DNA of 64,000 nucleotides from Olivibacter sp. SDN3 (GCF_014334135.1 NZ_CP060497.1:3100001-3164000), one strand, 5' to 3'. Counted from the first letter of the stretch, positions 28,252 to 37,788 are shown. Made by a program: numbers and translations. Notes: generated by a model not told the origin, from the sequence alone.

Positions 28252-29070
28252 TTATACGGCTACATTATGATCTCTTAAGGCATCGTTTAACGATGTTTTC
28301 TTATCTGTAGATTCTTTACGTTGACCAATAATCAACGCGCAAGGAACCTGGTATTCACCTGCAGGGAACTTTTTGCTATAAGATCCGGGGATTACCACAG
28401 ACCTTGCCGGAACAACCCCTTTGTATTCTTTCGGGATATCACCAGTAACATCAATGATCTTTGTCGATGCGGTAAGTACAACGTTTGCTCCCAGCACAAC
28501 ATCTTCTTCCAAGTGTACACCCTCTACTACTATCGCTCGCGAGCCTAAGAAACAATTGTTTTCAATAATTACCGGCGCGGCCTGTACTGGTTCTAGGACA
28601 CCACCAATGCCAACTCCTCCACTTAAGTGTACATTCTTTCCAATCTGCGCACAAGAGCCAACAGTTGCCCAGGTATCAACCATTGTTCCTTCATCCACGT
28701 AAGCACCGATATTTACATAAGAGGGCATCATGATAACCCCTTTGGCCAAGTAAGCACCATAACGCGCAAGACCGTGTGGAACCACGCGGACGCCCTGCTC
28801 TTTGTAGTTGGTTTTTAATTTCATTTTATCATGAAATACAAAAGGCCCAACGGTGATTTCCGTCATATTGCGGATAGGGAAATACAGAATTACCGCCTTT
28901 TTTATCCAGTCGTTGATGTGCCAGCGACCAGCAACTTTTTCAGCTACTCTTAAGATACCTTGATCAAGTTGTAAGATCGTAGTCTCGATAGCTTCTCTAT
29001 ATTCTTTAAATTCTACTAAATGCCTCTCCTCCCAGGCCTCTTCAATCAGTTTTTTTAATTCTGCAGTCAT
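28252..29070 (-). CDS. dapD: 2,3,4,5-tetrahydropyridine-2,6-dicarboxylate N-succinyltransferase
   Basis: Succinylates tetrahydrodipicolinate in lysine and diaminopimelate synthesis. 272 residues: an N-terminal helical domain, then a left-handed beta-helix of hexapeptide repeats (for example GVIMMPSYVNIGAYVDEGTM, ATVGSCAQIGKNVHLSGGVG, GANVVLTASTKI). The length equals that of the E. coli enzyme. It implies the succinylase branch for this organism. The GT4 gene follows closely on the same strand. Confidence 0.96.
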   Translation of the reverse strand: MTAELKKLIEEAWEERHLVEFKEYREAIETTILQLDQGILRVAEKVAGRWHINDWIKKAVILYFPIRNMTEITVGPFVFHDKMKLKTNYKEQGVRVVPHGLARYGAYLAKGVIMMPSYVNIGAYVDEGTMVDTWATVGSCAQIGKNVHLSGGVGIGGVLEPVQAAPVIIENNCFLGSRAIVVEGVHLEEDVVLGANVVLTASTKIIDVTGDIPKEYKGVVPARSVVIPGSYSKKFPAGEYQVPCALIIGQRKESTDKKTSLNDALRDHNVAV

Positions 29071-29234
29071 GTCAAAACAATAATAATGAACAACAAAGAA
29101 AGTAAAATTTATTGAAATAGGTGCTAGTTATTGGTCATCAGCTATTGATAAATTAAGTAAAGCTTTTGCTTAAAAAGATTGTTTTTAATATATTAACGAA
29201 TTAATGGAAGCAATAAGCGATAGATGAATGCTTT

Positions 29235-29264
29235 TTGTGTATACACGCATTTTAGCTAAGTTTG
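29235..29264 (+). promoter_or_regulatory. Promoter of the S4-domain gene
   Basis: TTG (29235-29237), 19 nt, TAAGTTTG (29257-29264), with only 4 nt to the ATG at 29269, so the transcript should begin at the start codon or within one or two bases of it. Confidence 0.75.
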
Positions 29265-29268
29265 TAAA

Positions 29269-29673
29269 ATGGCTAAAGAAATAGAGAAGCTCCGTATAGA
29301 TAAATATCTGTGGGCCATTAGGGTCTTCAAAACGCGTAGTTTGGCAACTGAGGCATGTAAAGCAGGCAGGGTAAAATTAAATGGTCAGAATATAAAGCCT
29401 TCCTATATTGTAAAAATTGGCGAAACATACCAAATACAGAAAGGCATAGAGAAGAAGGTAATAAAAGTAGTGGCTTTATTAGAGCGACGAGTAGATGCAA
29501 AAGCCGCGGTAACTTTCTATGACGACTTAACACCAGTTGAGGAAACTTACAGGTATAAGTCAGTTTTTCACGCACCAGTATTAAGAAGAGATAGGGGGAC
29601 CGGTAGGCCAACAAAGCGTGATAGAAGAGAGATTGATGATCTAAAAGACGAGTGGTTTTCTGAGGAAGATTAA
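29269..29673 (+). CDS. hslR: S4-domain RNA-binding protein, Hsp15-like
   Basis: A 134-residue cytoplasmic protein with an N-terminal S4 RNA-binding domain (LRIDKYLWAIRVFKTRSLAT, then KAGRVKLNGQNIKPSYIVK) and a basic C-terminus (RDRGTGRPTKRDRREIDDL), the layout of Hsp15, which in E. coli rescues stalled 50S subunits carrying peptidyl-tRNA. The ATG lies 4 nt after a TAAGTTTG promoter element, so leaderless translation is expected. Divergent from dapD. Confidence 0.88.
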   Translation: MAKEIEKLRIDKYLWAIRVFKTRSLATEACKAGRVKLNGQNIKPSYIVKIGETYQIQKGIEKKVIKVVALLERRVDAKAAVTFYDDLTPVEETYRYKSVFHAPVLRRDRGTGRPTKRDRREIDDLKDEWFSEED

Positions 29674-29860
29674 TTGGCATTTATTTGTGAAACAAATCAA
29701 TTTATAAAAAAAAACAGGTATAAATATGTACGGTTATGTATAAATAATCCAATAAATAGTACAGAAAAACGTTCAATTAAATGAAAAATGTAGCGTTTTG
29801 AAGAATGGTATCGTTTTTGTAATAAAGAAACGATTTGTTTTGATAAGACGCAGTAATTTT

Positions 29861-30721
29861 ATGAGTAGCTTAAATTTGAGTCCGACATCCACCTTGATAA
29901 TATCCACATATAATTGGCCAGAAGCGTTAAGTCTGTCTTTAAAAAGCGTGCTAGATCAAAAAATTTTACCAACAGAGGTCATAATTGCAGATGATGGATC
30001 TACTACCGAAACTAAACGTGTTGTCGATTTCTTTCGAAACAAATTTCCCATTCCCTTAAAACATGTTTGGCATCAAGATAAGGGATTCCGGTTGGCCGAA
30101 ATTCGGAATAAGGCTATTAATATTGCGAGCGGCGAATACATTATTCAGATTGATGGTGATATTATTTTACATCCGCATTTTGTGAGTGACCATTTACGTT
30201 TTGCTAAACCGCGTTCTTTCGTTCGGGCAAGCCGAATTTATATCGACGAAGAACAGTCAAAACACATGTTAAATAGGGGGAACAGCAAAATAAACGCTTG
30301 GAGTAGGGGAGTGAAGAATTTTTTTAGTGCAATCCGGATGCCTTTTTTGTGGCGATTTTTCGAGAATAACTATAAAAATAAGGGGGAAGAGCTTTATGAA
30401 ATTCATGGATGTAATATGGCCTTTTGGCGTAAGGATGCATTTGCGGTAAACGGTTATAATCAGGAGTTTTATGGATGGGGACCAGAAGACAAGGAATTTG
30501 TAGCTAGGTTACTGAATAAAGGTTTGCAGAAGCGATTTTTGAAGATGGGGGCGATAGCTTTTCATATTTACCATAGAGAAAGCTCAAGGAAGTTTTTGGC
30601 CGTTAACGAGAAAGCATTTAAAGAAACAAAAGAGAAAAAGTATATTTGGTGCAAAAAAGGGATTACTGCCACATCTGCGTTGGAGCGGTTGGAAGAATCG
30701 CTGGTACTGGAGAATGCATAG
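29861..30721 (+). CDS. Glycosyltransferase, family 2, with galactosyltransferase-type C-terminal domain
   Basis: A 286-residue GT-A glycosyltransferase. The start (LIISTYNWPEALSLSLKSVL), ADDGSTTETK and the DxD motif QIDGDIILHPHF are typical; the C-terminal half has FWRKDAFAVNGYNQEFYGWG followed by PEDKEFVARL, which marks the Glyco_transf_7C type. ATG 29861 is preferred over TTG 29798. It overlaps the next, related gene by 8 nt, so they form a tandem pair. Confidence 0.92.
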   Translation: MSSLNLSPTSTLIISTYNWPEALSLSLKSVLDQKILPTEVIIADDGSTTETKRVVDFFRNKFPIPLKHVWHQDKGFRLAEIRNKAINIASGEYIIQIDGDIILHPHFVSDHLRFAKPRSFVRASRIYIDEEQSKHMLNRGNSKINAWSRGVKNFFSAIRMPFLWRFFENNYKNKGEELYEIHGCNMAFWRKDAFAVNGYNQEFYGWGPEDKEFVARLLNKGLQKRFLKMGAIAFHIYHRESSRKFLAVNEKAFKETKEKKYIWCKKGITATSALERLEESLVLENA

Positions 30722-31517
30722 AAATATAAAAGCTGCGTTACTTATTTCTACCTATAATTGGCCTGGGGCGTTGACTAAGGTCTTGAGTTCTGTACGCTGT
30801 CAGCAGATTTTACCAAGTGAAGTGTTAATAGCTGACGATGGTTCAGATGAAAAAACTGCTAAACTAGTACGCGCCTTTCAAAAAGAGTTTCCTGTTCCAT
30901 TGAGGCACTTTTGGCATCCAGATGGCGGCTTTAGAAAAACCATCATCATGAACCAGGCCATTGCTGCTACTTCCTGCGACTATATTATCCAGATCGATGG
31001 CGATATTACCTTACACGAACGTTTTATTGAAGACCATCTTTCTATCGCCGAAGATGGCTATTATATCAAAGGAAGCCGGGTGTTACTTTCTGAAAAAAAG
31101 TCGAAGGCCTTTTTAGCGGCTGAACACTTAACGCCAATAAAGCCTTATTCTATAGGTATTACCAATAGAATCAATGCGTTAAGATCACTTTTTTTGGCTG
31201 ACTTCTTTACAAAAAGAAGGAAGCGATCGCATGATTTAAGGGGGTGCAATTGTGCTTTTTGGAAAAAGGATTTTGTAGCCGTTAACGGTTATAATAATGA
31301 CCTAGTCGGATGGGGACATGAAGATATTGAGCTTGCAGCCCGATTCATTAATTTAGGGTTATTACAAAAAAGTGTAAAGTTACAGGCTGTCTGTTATCAC
31401 TTACATCATACTTTTAATGAGCGTAATAATGAAAGAGGGAATTATGGCAAATATAAAGAAGTTGTGGATAGCGGTGTTGTGAGATGCCAAAATGGACTTA
31501 ATAACGATGCCTTATAG
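30714..31517 (+). CDS. Glycosyltransferase, family 2, paralogue of the preceding gene
   Basis: A 267-residue GT-A enzyme closely similar to its neighbour: LLISTYNWPGALTKVLSSVR, IADDGSDEKTAK, the DxD motif QIDGDITLHERF, and FWKKDFVAVNGYNNDLVGWG followed by HEDIELAARF. The whole domain order is shared, and the ATG overlaps the previous gene by 8 nt; a tandem duplication with later divergence explains this best. It probably adds a sugar next to that of its neighbour; substrates unknown. Confidence 0.92.
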   Translation: MHRNIKAALLISTYNWPGALTKVLSSVRCQQILPSEVLIADDGSDEKTAKLVRAFQKEFPVPLRHFWHPDGGFRKTIIMNQAIAATSCDYIIQIDGDITLHERFIEDHLSIAEDGYYIKGSRVLLSEKKSKAFLAAEHLTPIKPYSIGITNRINALRSLFLADFFTKRRKRSHDLRGCNCAFWKKDFVAVNGYNNDLVGWGHEDIELAARFINLGLLQKSVKLQAVCYHLHHTFNERNNERGNYGKYKEVVDSGVVRCQNGLNNDAL

Positions 31518-31525
31518 TCGCCTCT

Positions 31526-32641
31526 CTATCCTTTTACGAGGGAAATAGCTAGTAGCGTAAATAGTATCAGTAATAATGATTTAATAATTTTCCACCGATT
31601 TAACCTGAACCAAGAAGGATTTTCTTTTCTAAAACTCATGTCTATTCGTTTTGCAAACCCTCTAATATTCCCTCGCATCAAGTTGCTGACTAAATAACCG
31701 AGCTCATACATGTTTTTTACCCAGAAAAGATGCCAAGTAATGCTAAATGAGTTTTTTCCGGTTGTTTTTGCCACTTTGATTAAATTCGTGATGAATTCAC
31801 TCAAAAGTGTGATCAGGATGAGTAGGAAAATAATATCAGCTGTTTTGGCGATTGCAGCAAATGGTAAAGCCAAAATTAGCAGCAAAAGTGTCTCCGAGGT
31901 ATTGGTAAAGTCGTAATAAGTATATTTCTTTATTACAGGTAAAGTCGAAATTTCTGATGCTCCGATACCGTAGCGAAACATTCGCTTAGTTTGTATATTA
32001 CCTTCATTCCACCAGGGGTGCGTGACTAGTGCTTCTGGACAAGCAACATATGTTTCTTTATTTTTTAAGGCATTTCTTAATAAGAATTCGATGTCTTCGC
32101 CTCCTTTTTTTAGTTCTTCATTAAATAGAGGCATCGTCAGTCTCTCTCTGTTGAGCACGATGTTTGCCGTTGGCGCCCAAAGCAGTTTGTTGTGGTATTT
32201 GGCACTCTCAAAATGGCCAATCGAGCCATTGATTTTTAAGGCTTTCGTTATGTTGTTAAATGGCTCGGGGAAATTGGTCACACCCATAAAGCCGATAGCA
32301 TGTGGGTAGCTTTCGATGGCACGGGCATAGGCAAGCAGTAAACGATCGGCAGGAATAATATCATCGTCCAATAACAGTATCCATCGGCTTTTTCCTACCA
32401 ATATCCCTTTGTTTCTTGTTGCAGAAAACCCTAAGTTTACATCGTTTTTTATTAAATGGGCTTTGCCTTGTTTCGACAGGTCAGTTATTTTTTGAGGAAT
32501 TGTAGCATTTGGATTGTCGGCCACGATATAGATATGTACATCATATCCTGCAGGTTTTTCAAGATTGATGATATTAGCTAGGATATTTTCATCTAATCTA
32601 AATGAAGGAATGACGATGTCGATGGAACGATGCGTATACAT
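31526..32641 (-). CDS. Membrane-anchored glycosyltransferase, family 2
   Basis: A 371-residue protein. The GT-A domain (about residues 5-225) has IDIVIPSFRLDENILANIIN, the DxD-like LLLDDDIIPADRLL and GEDIEFLLRNAL; two or three hydrophobic helices follow (about 245-300), and one more lies at the C-terminus (SLLLILFTLLAISLV). I start at ATG 32641 since a promoter element (32648-32655) lies 6 nt upstream, between it and an earlier TTG. It is convergent with the tandem pair, only 8 bp away. Confidence 0.88.
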   Translation of the reverse strand: MYTHRSIDIVIPSFRLDENILANIINLEKPAGYDVHIYIVADNPNATIPQKITDLSKQGKAHLIKNDVNLGFSATRNKGILVGKSRWILLLDDDIIPADRLLLAYARAIESYPHAIGFMGVTNFPEPFNNITKALKINGSIGHFESAKYHNKLLWAPTANIVLNRERLTMPLFNEELKKGGEDIEFLLRNALKNKETYVACPEALVTHPWWNEGNIQTKRMFRYGIGASEISTLPVIKKYTYYDFTNTSETLLLLILALPFAAIAKTADIIFLLILITLLSEFITNLIKVAKTTGKNSFSITWHLFWVKNMYELGYLVSNLMRGNIRGFAKRIDMSFRKENPSWFRLNRWKIIKSLLLILFTLLAISLVKG

Positions 32642-32647
32642 AGTGGA

Positions 32648-32655
32648 CAAATATA
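32648..32655 (-). promoter_or_regulatory. -7 element of the membrane-anchored glycosyltransferase gene
   Basis: TATATTTG on the minus strand, 6 nt before ATG 32641; matches TAnnTTTG and supports that start and a leaderless or nearly leaderless mRNA. Confidence 0.6.
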
Positions 32656-32727
32656 CGAGTCTGATAAGAGTTTTTCTCAATATTGGAATTGCTATAATAT
32701 ATTAACTAGTAATGGAACAGTGTGTTT

Positions 32728-33489
32728 ATGGAAGGAATGATTGAAGCTTTAGACTTGAATCAGAAAGACTATGTGGAGTCTTACCGCTTAAGTATTGTAA
32801 TAGTTACTTATAATGCCGAAACCGATATTACGCCGTGTTTGCAGAGTATTGTAGATCATGGAGGAGGCAATCTGCAATTAATAATAGTTGACGGTGGGAG
32901 TACGGACGAGACTGTCAATAAAGTTGAGGCTTTTGGGAAATATATAGATGTATTGATAAGTGAGCCTGATCAAGGCATTTACGACGCGATGAATAAATCT
33001 ATTAAGTTTTTAAAAGGAAATTGGGTGTTGTTTTTGGGAGCAGATGATCGGCTTCTCCCAACGTTTGCTTCGTTTGTAGAGCAGCTTGTTGATAAAAAGA
33101 GTATATACTATGGTAATTGTGTGAGCGATAGTGAAGTATTGGGGGGTGCTTTTACCAATTATAAGTTGGCAAAACGCAATCCATGTCATCAAGCCATAAT
33201 TTATCCTTCAAGTGTTTTTAGTAAGTATACCTATGATCTGAAATATAAGGTTTTTGCGGATTATTTATTAAATATGCAATGTTGGGGAGATAAAACCTTT
33301 CGAAAGGAATATCTGCCTGTTGATATCTCTTATTACAATATGGATGGTTATTCTTCTTATACTGCTGACGAGGCTTTTAGACGGGATAAACCATTCTTGG
33401 TAAGAAAATATCTTGGCTTTTTGACATATTTGAGGTATCGTTTAAAGAAATTTAAAGAAAAAAAGAAAGTTGACTCTAAGTTTTTTTGA
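32728..33489 (+). CDS. Glycosyltransferase, family 2 (WcaA-like)
   Basis: About 253 residues. The GT-A core reads SIVIVTYNAETDITPCLQSI, IIVDGGSTDETVNKVE, DQGIYDAMNKSIKFLKGNWV and FLGADDRLLP, the pattern of colanic-acid and capsule type family 2 enzymes. The C-terminus is strongly basic (YRLKKFKEKKKVDSKFF), which could hold it to the membrane. ATG 32728 or 32737 may be the start. The DUF5672 gene follows after 29 bp and is probably co-transcribed. Confidence 0.9.
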   Translation: MEGMIEALDLNQKDYVESYRLSIVIVTYNAETDITPCLQSIVDHGGGNLQLIIVDGGSTDETVNKVEAFGKYIDVLISEPDQGIYDAMNKSIKFLKGNWVLFLGADDRLLPTFASFVEQLVDKKSIYYGNCVSDSEVLGGAFTNYKLAKRNPCHQAIIYPSSVFSKYTYDLKYKVFADYLLNMQCWGDKTFRKEYLPVDISYYNMDGYSSYTADEAFRRDKPFLVRKYLGFLTYLRYRLKKFKEKKKVDSKFF

Positions 33490-33518
33490 GGTTGTAAATA
33501 CGGGTCTTTAAAGGAAAT

Positions 33519-34343
33519 ATGATGAAAATAGGAGAAGACCATATAACGGTTGTCGTAATTATTCCTATATATAAAAGTAAATTAACTCGTTATGAGCAAA
33601 TTGCCTTAGCACAGTGCTTTAAAGTGCTAACGAGCTATGATATCTGCTTTATTCAGCCCGATAAGCTGAAGAATACTATCATAAAAGGCGTGTCTGAAAA
33701 ACCTGTAGCTACAGTATACTTTGATGACAGGTACTTCGAAAATATTTGGGGTTACAATAGGTTGATGTTATCGGACTTTTTTTATAAGAAATTTAGCAGA
33801 TACGATTATATGCTTGTTTATCAGCTAGATGCTTTTGTTTTTAGTGATCAACTTCGTTACTGGTGCTCCCAAGGTTACGACTATATCGGAGCGCCTTGGA
33901 TACCTTATAAAAGCACGTTTTTTACTAAATTATTCTATCAGCTTCGATCTTTTTTTTATGTACGGTATGATATAAAAAGGAAAAACGGGCTTCCTGCCAT
34001 AAAAAAGATAATGGACTATCGGGTAGGTAATGGCGGTTTTTCTATGAGGAAGATAAGCTCCTTTTTAACTTGTTTGGAGCGTTTTAAAGATAAAGCTAGC
34101 TTATATAGGAATAACTATGATATGGCCTATCATGAAGATATTTTTTGGAGTATAGAAGTAAATCGTAAGCAAATAAACATCAAAACACCGCCATATAAAA
34201 AGAGTGCTTATTTTGCATTTGAAACACGTCCCGAGAAGGCTTTAGAAATCACAAGGGGCAAGTTACCTTTTGGATGTCATGCTTGGGATAATAATATCGG
34301 ATTTTGGAAGGAGCATTTCAAGCGCTATGGTTATTCCATTTGA
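33519..34343 (+). CDS. DUF5672 family protein (glycosyltransferase-like)
   Basis: A 274-residue protein of the DUF5672 family, found in polysaccharide loci and thought to be a GT-A-like glycosyltransferase. The visible hallmarks are VYQLDAFVFSDQLRYWCSQG, IGAPWIPY, YRVGNGGFSMRKI, EDIFWSIEV and the closing PFGCHAWDNN. No membrane segment or signal peptide. It follows the family 2 gene by 29 bp. The chemical role has not been proved for this family as far as I know. Confidence 0.85.
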   Translation: MMKIGEDHITVVVIIPIYKSKLTRYEQIALAQCFKVLTSYDICFIQPDKLKNTIIKGVSEKPVATVYFDDRYFENIWGYNRLMLSDFFYKKFSRYDYMLVYQLDAFVFSDQLRYWCSQGYDYIGAPWIPYKSTFFTKLFYQLRSFFYVRYDIKRKNGLPAIKKIMDYRVGNGGFSMRKISSFLTCLERFKDKASLYRNNYDMAYHEDIFWSIEVNRKQINIKTPPYKKSAYFAFETRPEKALEITRGKLPFGCHAWDNNIGFWKEHFKRYGYSI

Positions 34344-34414
34344 CAATATATTCAACCAAGCAAGTATTGCTGCACCAAAAAAAAAGAAACTGATAGCGTG
34401 CTTTATATCAACAG

Positions 34415-35305
34415 CTATTCTTTGTGTTCTCGTGGCCATATAAGGTCTTTGTGTAATTTAAGAAATAGCGGCCAGCCCACTATCTTATAAAGTTGGGAAT
34501 GCCATAATACCGATAACCGTTCTTTCAGCGGAAAGTCTAATTGAGATAATTTGAATAAGAAGTAGCGCATGGCCTTTTTCTCACAAATGCGGATTTCTTT
34601 TTTGTTGAGGTTGGCCTTGTTTAGCGGCAGGAGGTGTTGCCATTTTTTTTGTAGCTTAATGGTCTCTTTTATCCATTCGCTACCATAATTTCCCTCAGAA
34701 AAATGATTTATCAATACATCAAATGTTACAGCTACATCGTAATGTTGACCTATAGAGAGTGAAATGTCCACGTCATAGCAATGAAATCCTTTGAGAAGTT
34801 GGTCATCAAAAGGATACTGTAACACTATACTTTTTTTCGTACATAAGTAAACACCATCTAGTACAGCCACATTTGTCAGTTTAACTTTTTTTTTATTGAC
34901 ATATGTGTGCCTGGTTTCTTTGTCGGAAAATTTATAATGTTGTACAACGTTATTATGATGTATGCTTTCTAAACCACCATAACAAAACCAGCCCGATGGC
35001 GACATGGACTTATAACTTGCTCCTGCAAATCCTAATAGGCCGATTTCAGGATGGTCTTTAAAAATATCGGTAATAATACCCCCCCAGTCGTCGGTCATGA
35101 ACTCAATATCTTCATGTACATAACATATAATTTCGTACTTCGCTTGTTTTGCTGCTTGGTTGTAGCGTTCGCAAATACCCTTTTTGTTTTGTGTGTTGTC
35201 AATTACCAACAGTTCATAAGGTACTGTGCCTATGGTTTGCTGGATGTTCTCCGTGAGGGAATTCAAATAGGATTTATTAATGGAAACAATGACAATAGAA
35301 AGCAT
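34415..35305 (-). CDS. Glycosyltransferase-like protein, family 2 type
   Basis: A 296-residue protein. It opens MLSIVIVSINKSYLNSLTEN and has YELLVIDNTQNKKGICERYN, CYVHEDIEFMTDDWG (acidic metal site), LLGFAGASYKSMSPSGW and FHCYDVDISLSIGQHYDV. This is the diverged family 2 group with a V-H-E-D motif in place of a classic DxD, and a late H (INHFSEGNYG). It is a single-gene unit opposed to its neighbours. Substrate unknown. Confidence 0.85.
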   Translation of the reverse strand: MLSIVIVSINKSYLNSLTENIQQTIGTVPYELLVIDNTQNKKGICERYNQAAKQAKYEIICYVHEDIEFMTDDWGGIITDIFKDHPEIGLLGFAGASYKSMSPSGWFCYGGLESIHHNNVVQHYKFSDKETRHTYVNKKKVKLTNVAVLDGVYLCTKKSIVLQYPFDDQLLKGFHCYDVDISLSIGQHYDVAVTFDVLINHFSEGNYGSEWIKETIKLQKKWQHLLPLNKANLNKKEIRICEKKAMRYFLFKLSQLDFPLKERLSVLWHSQLYKIVGWPLFLKLHKDLIWPREHKE

Positions 35306-35462
35306 ACGACGAATATAATAAAAGCCTTCGAAGTGTCGTCTATTTCCTTTAAAGTTGTTTGTTCTTTTTGGATCTTCAATAAATTTTGGAAATATAATTT
35401 TCAGGAAGTAGAGAATATCTTTTTTAGCTTATAAAGCATTATATTGGGATGATTTTAGGATT

Positions 35463-36488
35463 ATGCAGAAGATAATGGAAAACTCTCCACTTGTTTCAAT
35501 TGCGTTATGTACATTTAATGGAGCTGATTTTTTAAAGGAGCAATTGGAAAGTATTGTTTGCCAGTCGTATAAAAATATTGAATTAATAATAGTTGATGAT
35601 TGTTCTACTGATGGCACCGTTCAAATTATACAGGATTTTATTAAAGATAGTAATGTAAAAAGCTCTTTTTACCGGAATGAGGTCAATGTAGGTTATGTAA
35701 AAAATTTTGAAAAGGCAATTAAGCTTTGTAACGGAGCGTATATTGCTTTATCAGATCAAGACGATATATGGTCATTAGATAAGATCGATAAACTTGTGAG
35801 TGGGATTGGTGATAACCTACTCATTTATCATGACTCCGCGTTTATGGACAAACATGGTAAGCCCCTCTCTGTGAGAATGTCTGACGTATTTAATATGTAT
35901 GAAGGTGATGATCCTATTCCTTTCCTGTTATTCAATTGCATCAGCGGGCACAGTTGTTTGTTCGCCAGCAGTATAGTTGAGAAATTACTTCCGTTTTCAG
36001 ACCAACATTTCCATGACTGGTGGATTGCATATGTTTGTATTAATTTGGGAACCATTAAATATATAGATGAATGTTTAGTTAGGTATAGGAGACATGAGGA
36101 GAGTGTGGTATCGAAGGAAACGGATATGGAACGACATGATACCAAAGCAAGAAAATATTTACAAAAGATCCAGAATAAGCAAGAAACAGCATTACTCCAA
36201 TATCTTTGGCTAAAGAAGTGTTACGAATTTGCATATAATAAGTACCCGAAGTTCGTTAGTGTACTTTATTTTAGGTTTAAGTCAAGGTTAAAATACTGGT
36301 TTACACCAATAACTTTTGCAATACTTTTTCTTTTTAACAAAAGATTACTTTTTATTAGGAAAGCTCATAATGCATTTGGAGAAATAAGTCATGGGCGCTA
36401 TTTAAGGAAGAATTATCTGTTCGGAGTAAATGGTGTGAAAATATGGTATAATATTAAGTCAACATTAAGATCAAAAAAAAGTATTTAA
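35463..36488 (+). CDS. Glycosyltransferase, family 2 (rhamnosyltransferase-like)
   Basis: A 341-residue GT-A enzyme: LVSIALCTFNGADFLKEQLE, IIVDDCSTDGTVQII, and ALSDQDDIWSLDKIDKL, followed by HDWWIAYVC, the pattern of family 2 rhamnosyltransferases and related O-antigen enzymes. The C-terminal 90 residues are basic and hydrophobic, so it may lie on the inner membrane. Its last 18 bp overlap the end of the convergent GT4 gene. Confidence 0.9.
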   Translation: MQKIMENSPLVSIALCTFNGADFLKEQLESIVCQSYKNIELIIVDDCSTDGTVQIIQDFIKDSNVKSSFYRNEVNVGYVKNFEKAIKLCNGAYIALSDQDDIWSLDKIDKLVSGIGDNLLIYHDSAFMDKHGKPLSVRMSDVFNMYEGDDPIPFLLFNCISGHSCLFASSIVEKLLPFSDQHFHDWWIAYVCINLGTIKYIDECLVRYRRHEESVVSKETDMERHDTKARKYLQKIQNKQETALLQYLWLKKCYEFAYNKYPKFVSVLYFRFKSRLKYWFTPITFAILFLFNKRLLFIRKAHNAFGEISHGRYLRKNYLFGVNGVKIWYNIKSTLRSKKSI

Positions 36489-37607
36489 GATAAGGTCGTG
36501 AAAATTTTTTAGTTGATGGTTTGCCGCATATACAAAATTATTTGTTTGACCAATTTTCTTTGTTTTTGTCGACATAAGGCGTTTTATCGAGAGAGCGAGA
36601 TCTTCTGCATTCCACGAATTAATTACCATGCCTTTATCTTCATCAACAAATTCCTTTACTCCACCTGAGTTAAAAGATAATATGGGCAACCCTAAATAAG
36701 CAGCTTCTAACATCACCAATGAAAAAGAATCTTGTCTCGATGGCATTAACAAAGCATCTCCAATGGAAAGATAGTTATAATAATCATCCGTTAAGGCGTC
36801 CAAAAACAAAACCTTTCTTGGCCATTTTTTTTCTAGAACAGTTTGAACATAATAAGTCAATCCATTGTCGTACAATTTTCCAAGCCAAATAATCTTTAAC
36901 TTTTCATTTTCTAAGTATTCTAAGATCTCTGGGATATAGTCAAGCCCTTTTTCATATACAACACTGCCAGAAATTATCCATACAAACTCATCAGAAGATA
37001 TCTTTAAGTATTTTCTTATTTCAGTTCTTTTAGATAAATCTAATTTTTTGTCTATGAAATCGGTATCAATGAAACTATATTGTAATAGCACATTCTTATG
37101 ACCTAGTTCCTTTATTTTTCCGCACACTATTTTTGAGCAACCGATACATATAGTTGAGTAATCAATAATATCCTTCAAATGATCTTTTGTAACAGATCGA
37201 TAAGCTAGGGGAAGTTCGTGAAAATGTGTTACTGAAGTCACGCCCATTTTTTTTGCTAGTCTTAAGAAAAAAGGAGAAACTTCGATTGTATTGAGATACC
37301 AAATATCGGCTTTAATGTGTTTTTGTATTTTTTTTAATTGATATTCTAAGGGATCTATTTTGATTTTTTTTAGAGCACTTTTGAGGTATTTCTCTTTTTT
37401 GTTTTTTTTTTCGTTATATGGTAAAAAATAGGGGATGTCTGCAGGCAGCTCACTTAATAATTCACCATCTCGCAAACTATAAAGATATGGCTTTACTATT
37501 TCTCTATTAAGCCCTTTAAGTAAATTTAGTAATAATATTTCTGATCCGGTTCTTCCAAAAAAAGGCGTTATAAATAATATTTTTTTTGGAGAATTTAGTT
37601 TTGTCAT
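36471..37607 (-). CDS. Glycosyltransferase, family 4 (GT-B)
   Basis: A 378-residue GT-B enzyme. The N-terminus KKILFITPFFGRTGSEILLL, the mid-protein VWIISGSVVYEKGLDYIPEI and the donor-site region LMPSRQDSFSLVMLEAAYLG are typical. I start at ATG 37607; an upstream TTG (37637) lies within a promoter element. The gene is very AT-rich. The IS3-family element begins about 130 bp upstream of this start; the promoter lies between the two and so remains intact. Confidence 0.9.
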   Translation of the reverse strand: MTKLNSPKKILFITPFFGRTGSEILLLNLLKGLNREIVKPYLYSLRDGELLSELPADIPYFLPYNEKKNKKEKYLKSALKKIKIDPLEYQLKKIQKHIKADIWYLNTIEVSPFFLRLAKKMGVTSVTHFHELPLAYRSVTKDHLKDIIDYSTICIGCSKIVCGKIKELGHKNVLLQYSFIDTDFIDKKLDLSKRTEIRKYLKISSDEFVWIISGSVVYEKGLDYIPEILEYLENEKLKIIWLGKLYDNGLTYYVQTVLEKKWPRKVLFLDALTDDYYNYLSIGDALLMPSRQDSFSLVMLEAAYLGLPILSFNSGGVKEFVDEDKGMVINSWNAEDLALSIKRLMSTKTKKIGQTNNFVYAANHQLKNFHDLILNTFF

Positions 37608-37634
37608 CTGCTGTGTTTTTGATGCGAAGGAATA

Positions 37635-37642
37635 CAAATATA
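37635..37642 (-). promoter_or_regulatory. -7 element of the GT4 gene
   Basis: TATATTTG on the minus strand, 27 bp before ATG 37607, overlapping the alternative TTG start and thereby arguing against it. It lies about 95 bp from the IS end. Confidence 0.55.
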
Positions 37643-37788
37643 CTAAGAAGATTAAAATATGAAATCTAATTTCTGCATGAAGGAATAATATGTGTTTTTT
37701 ATTGGTGTAAGCTCAGCATGTTTCTGTCACAAGAAGTTGTAGGCTTACCAAATTTAGGACAGCATAAAATTCAGAAAAAAATAATTAA

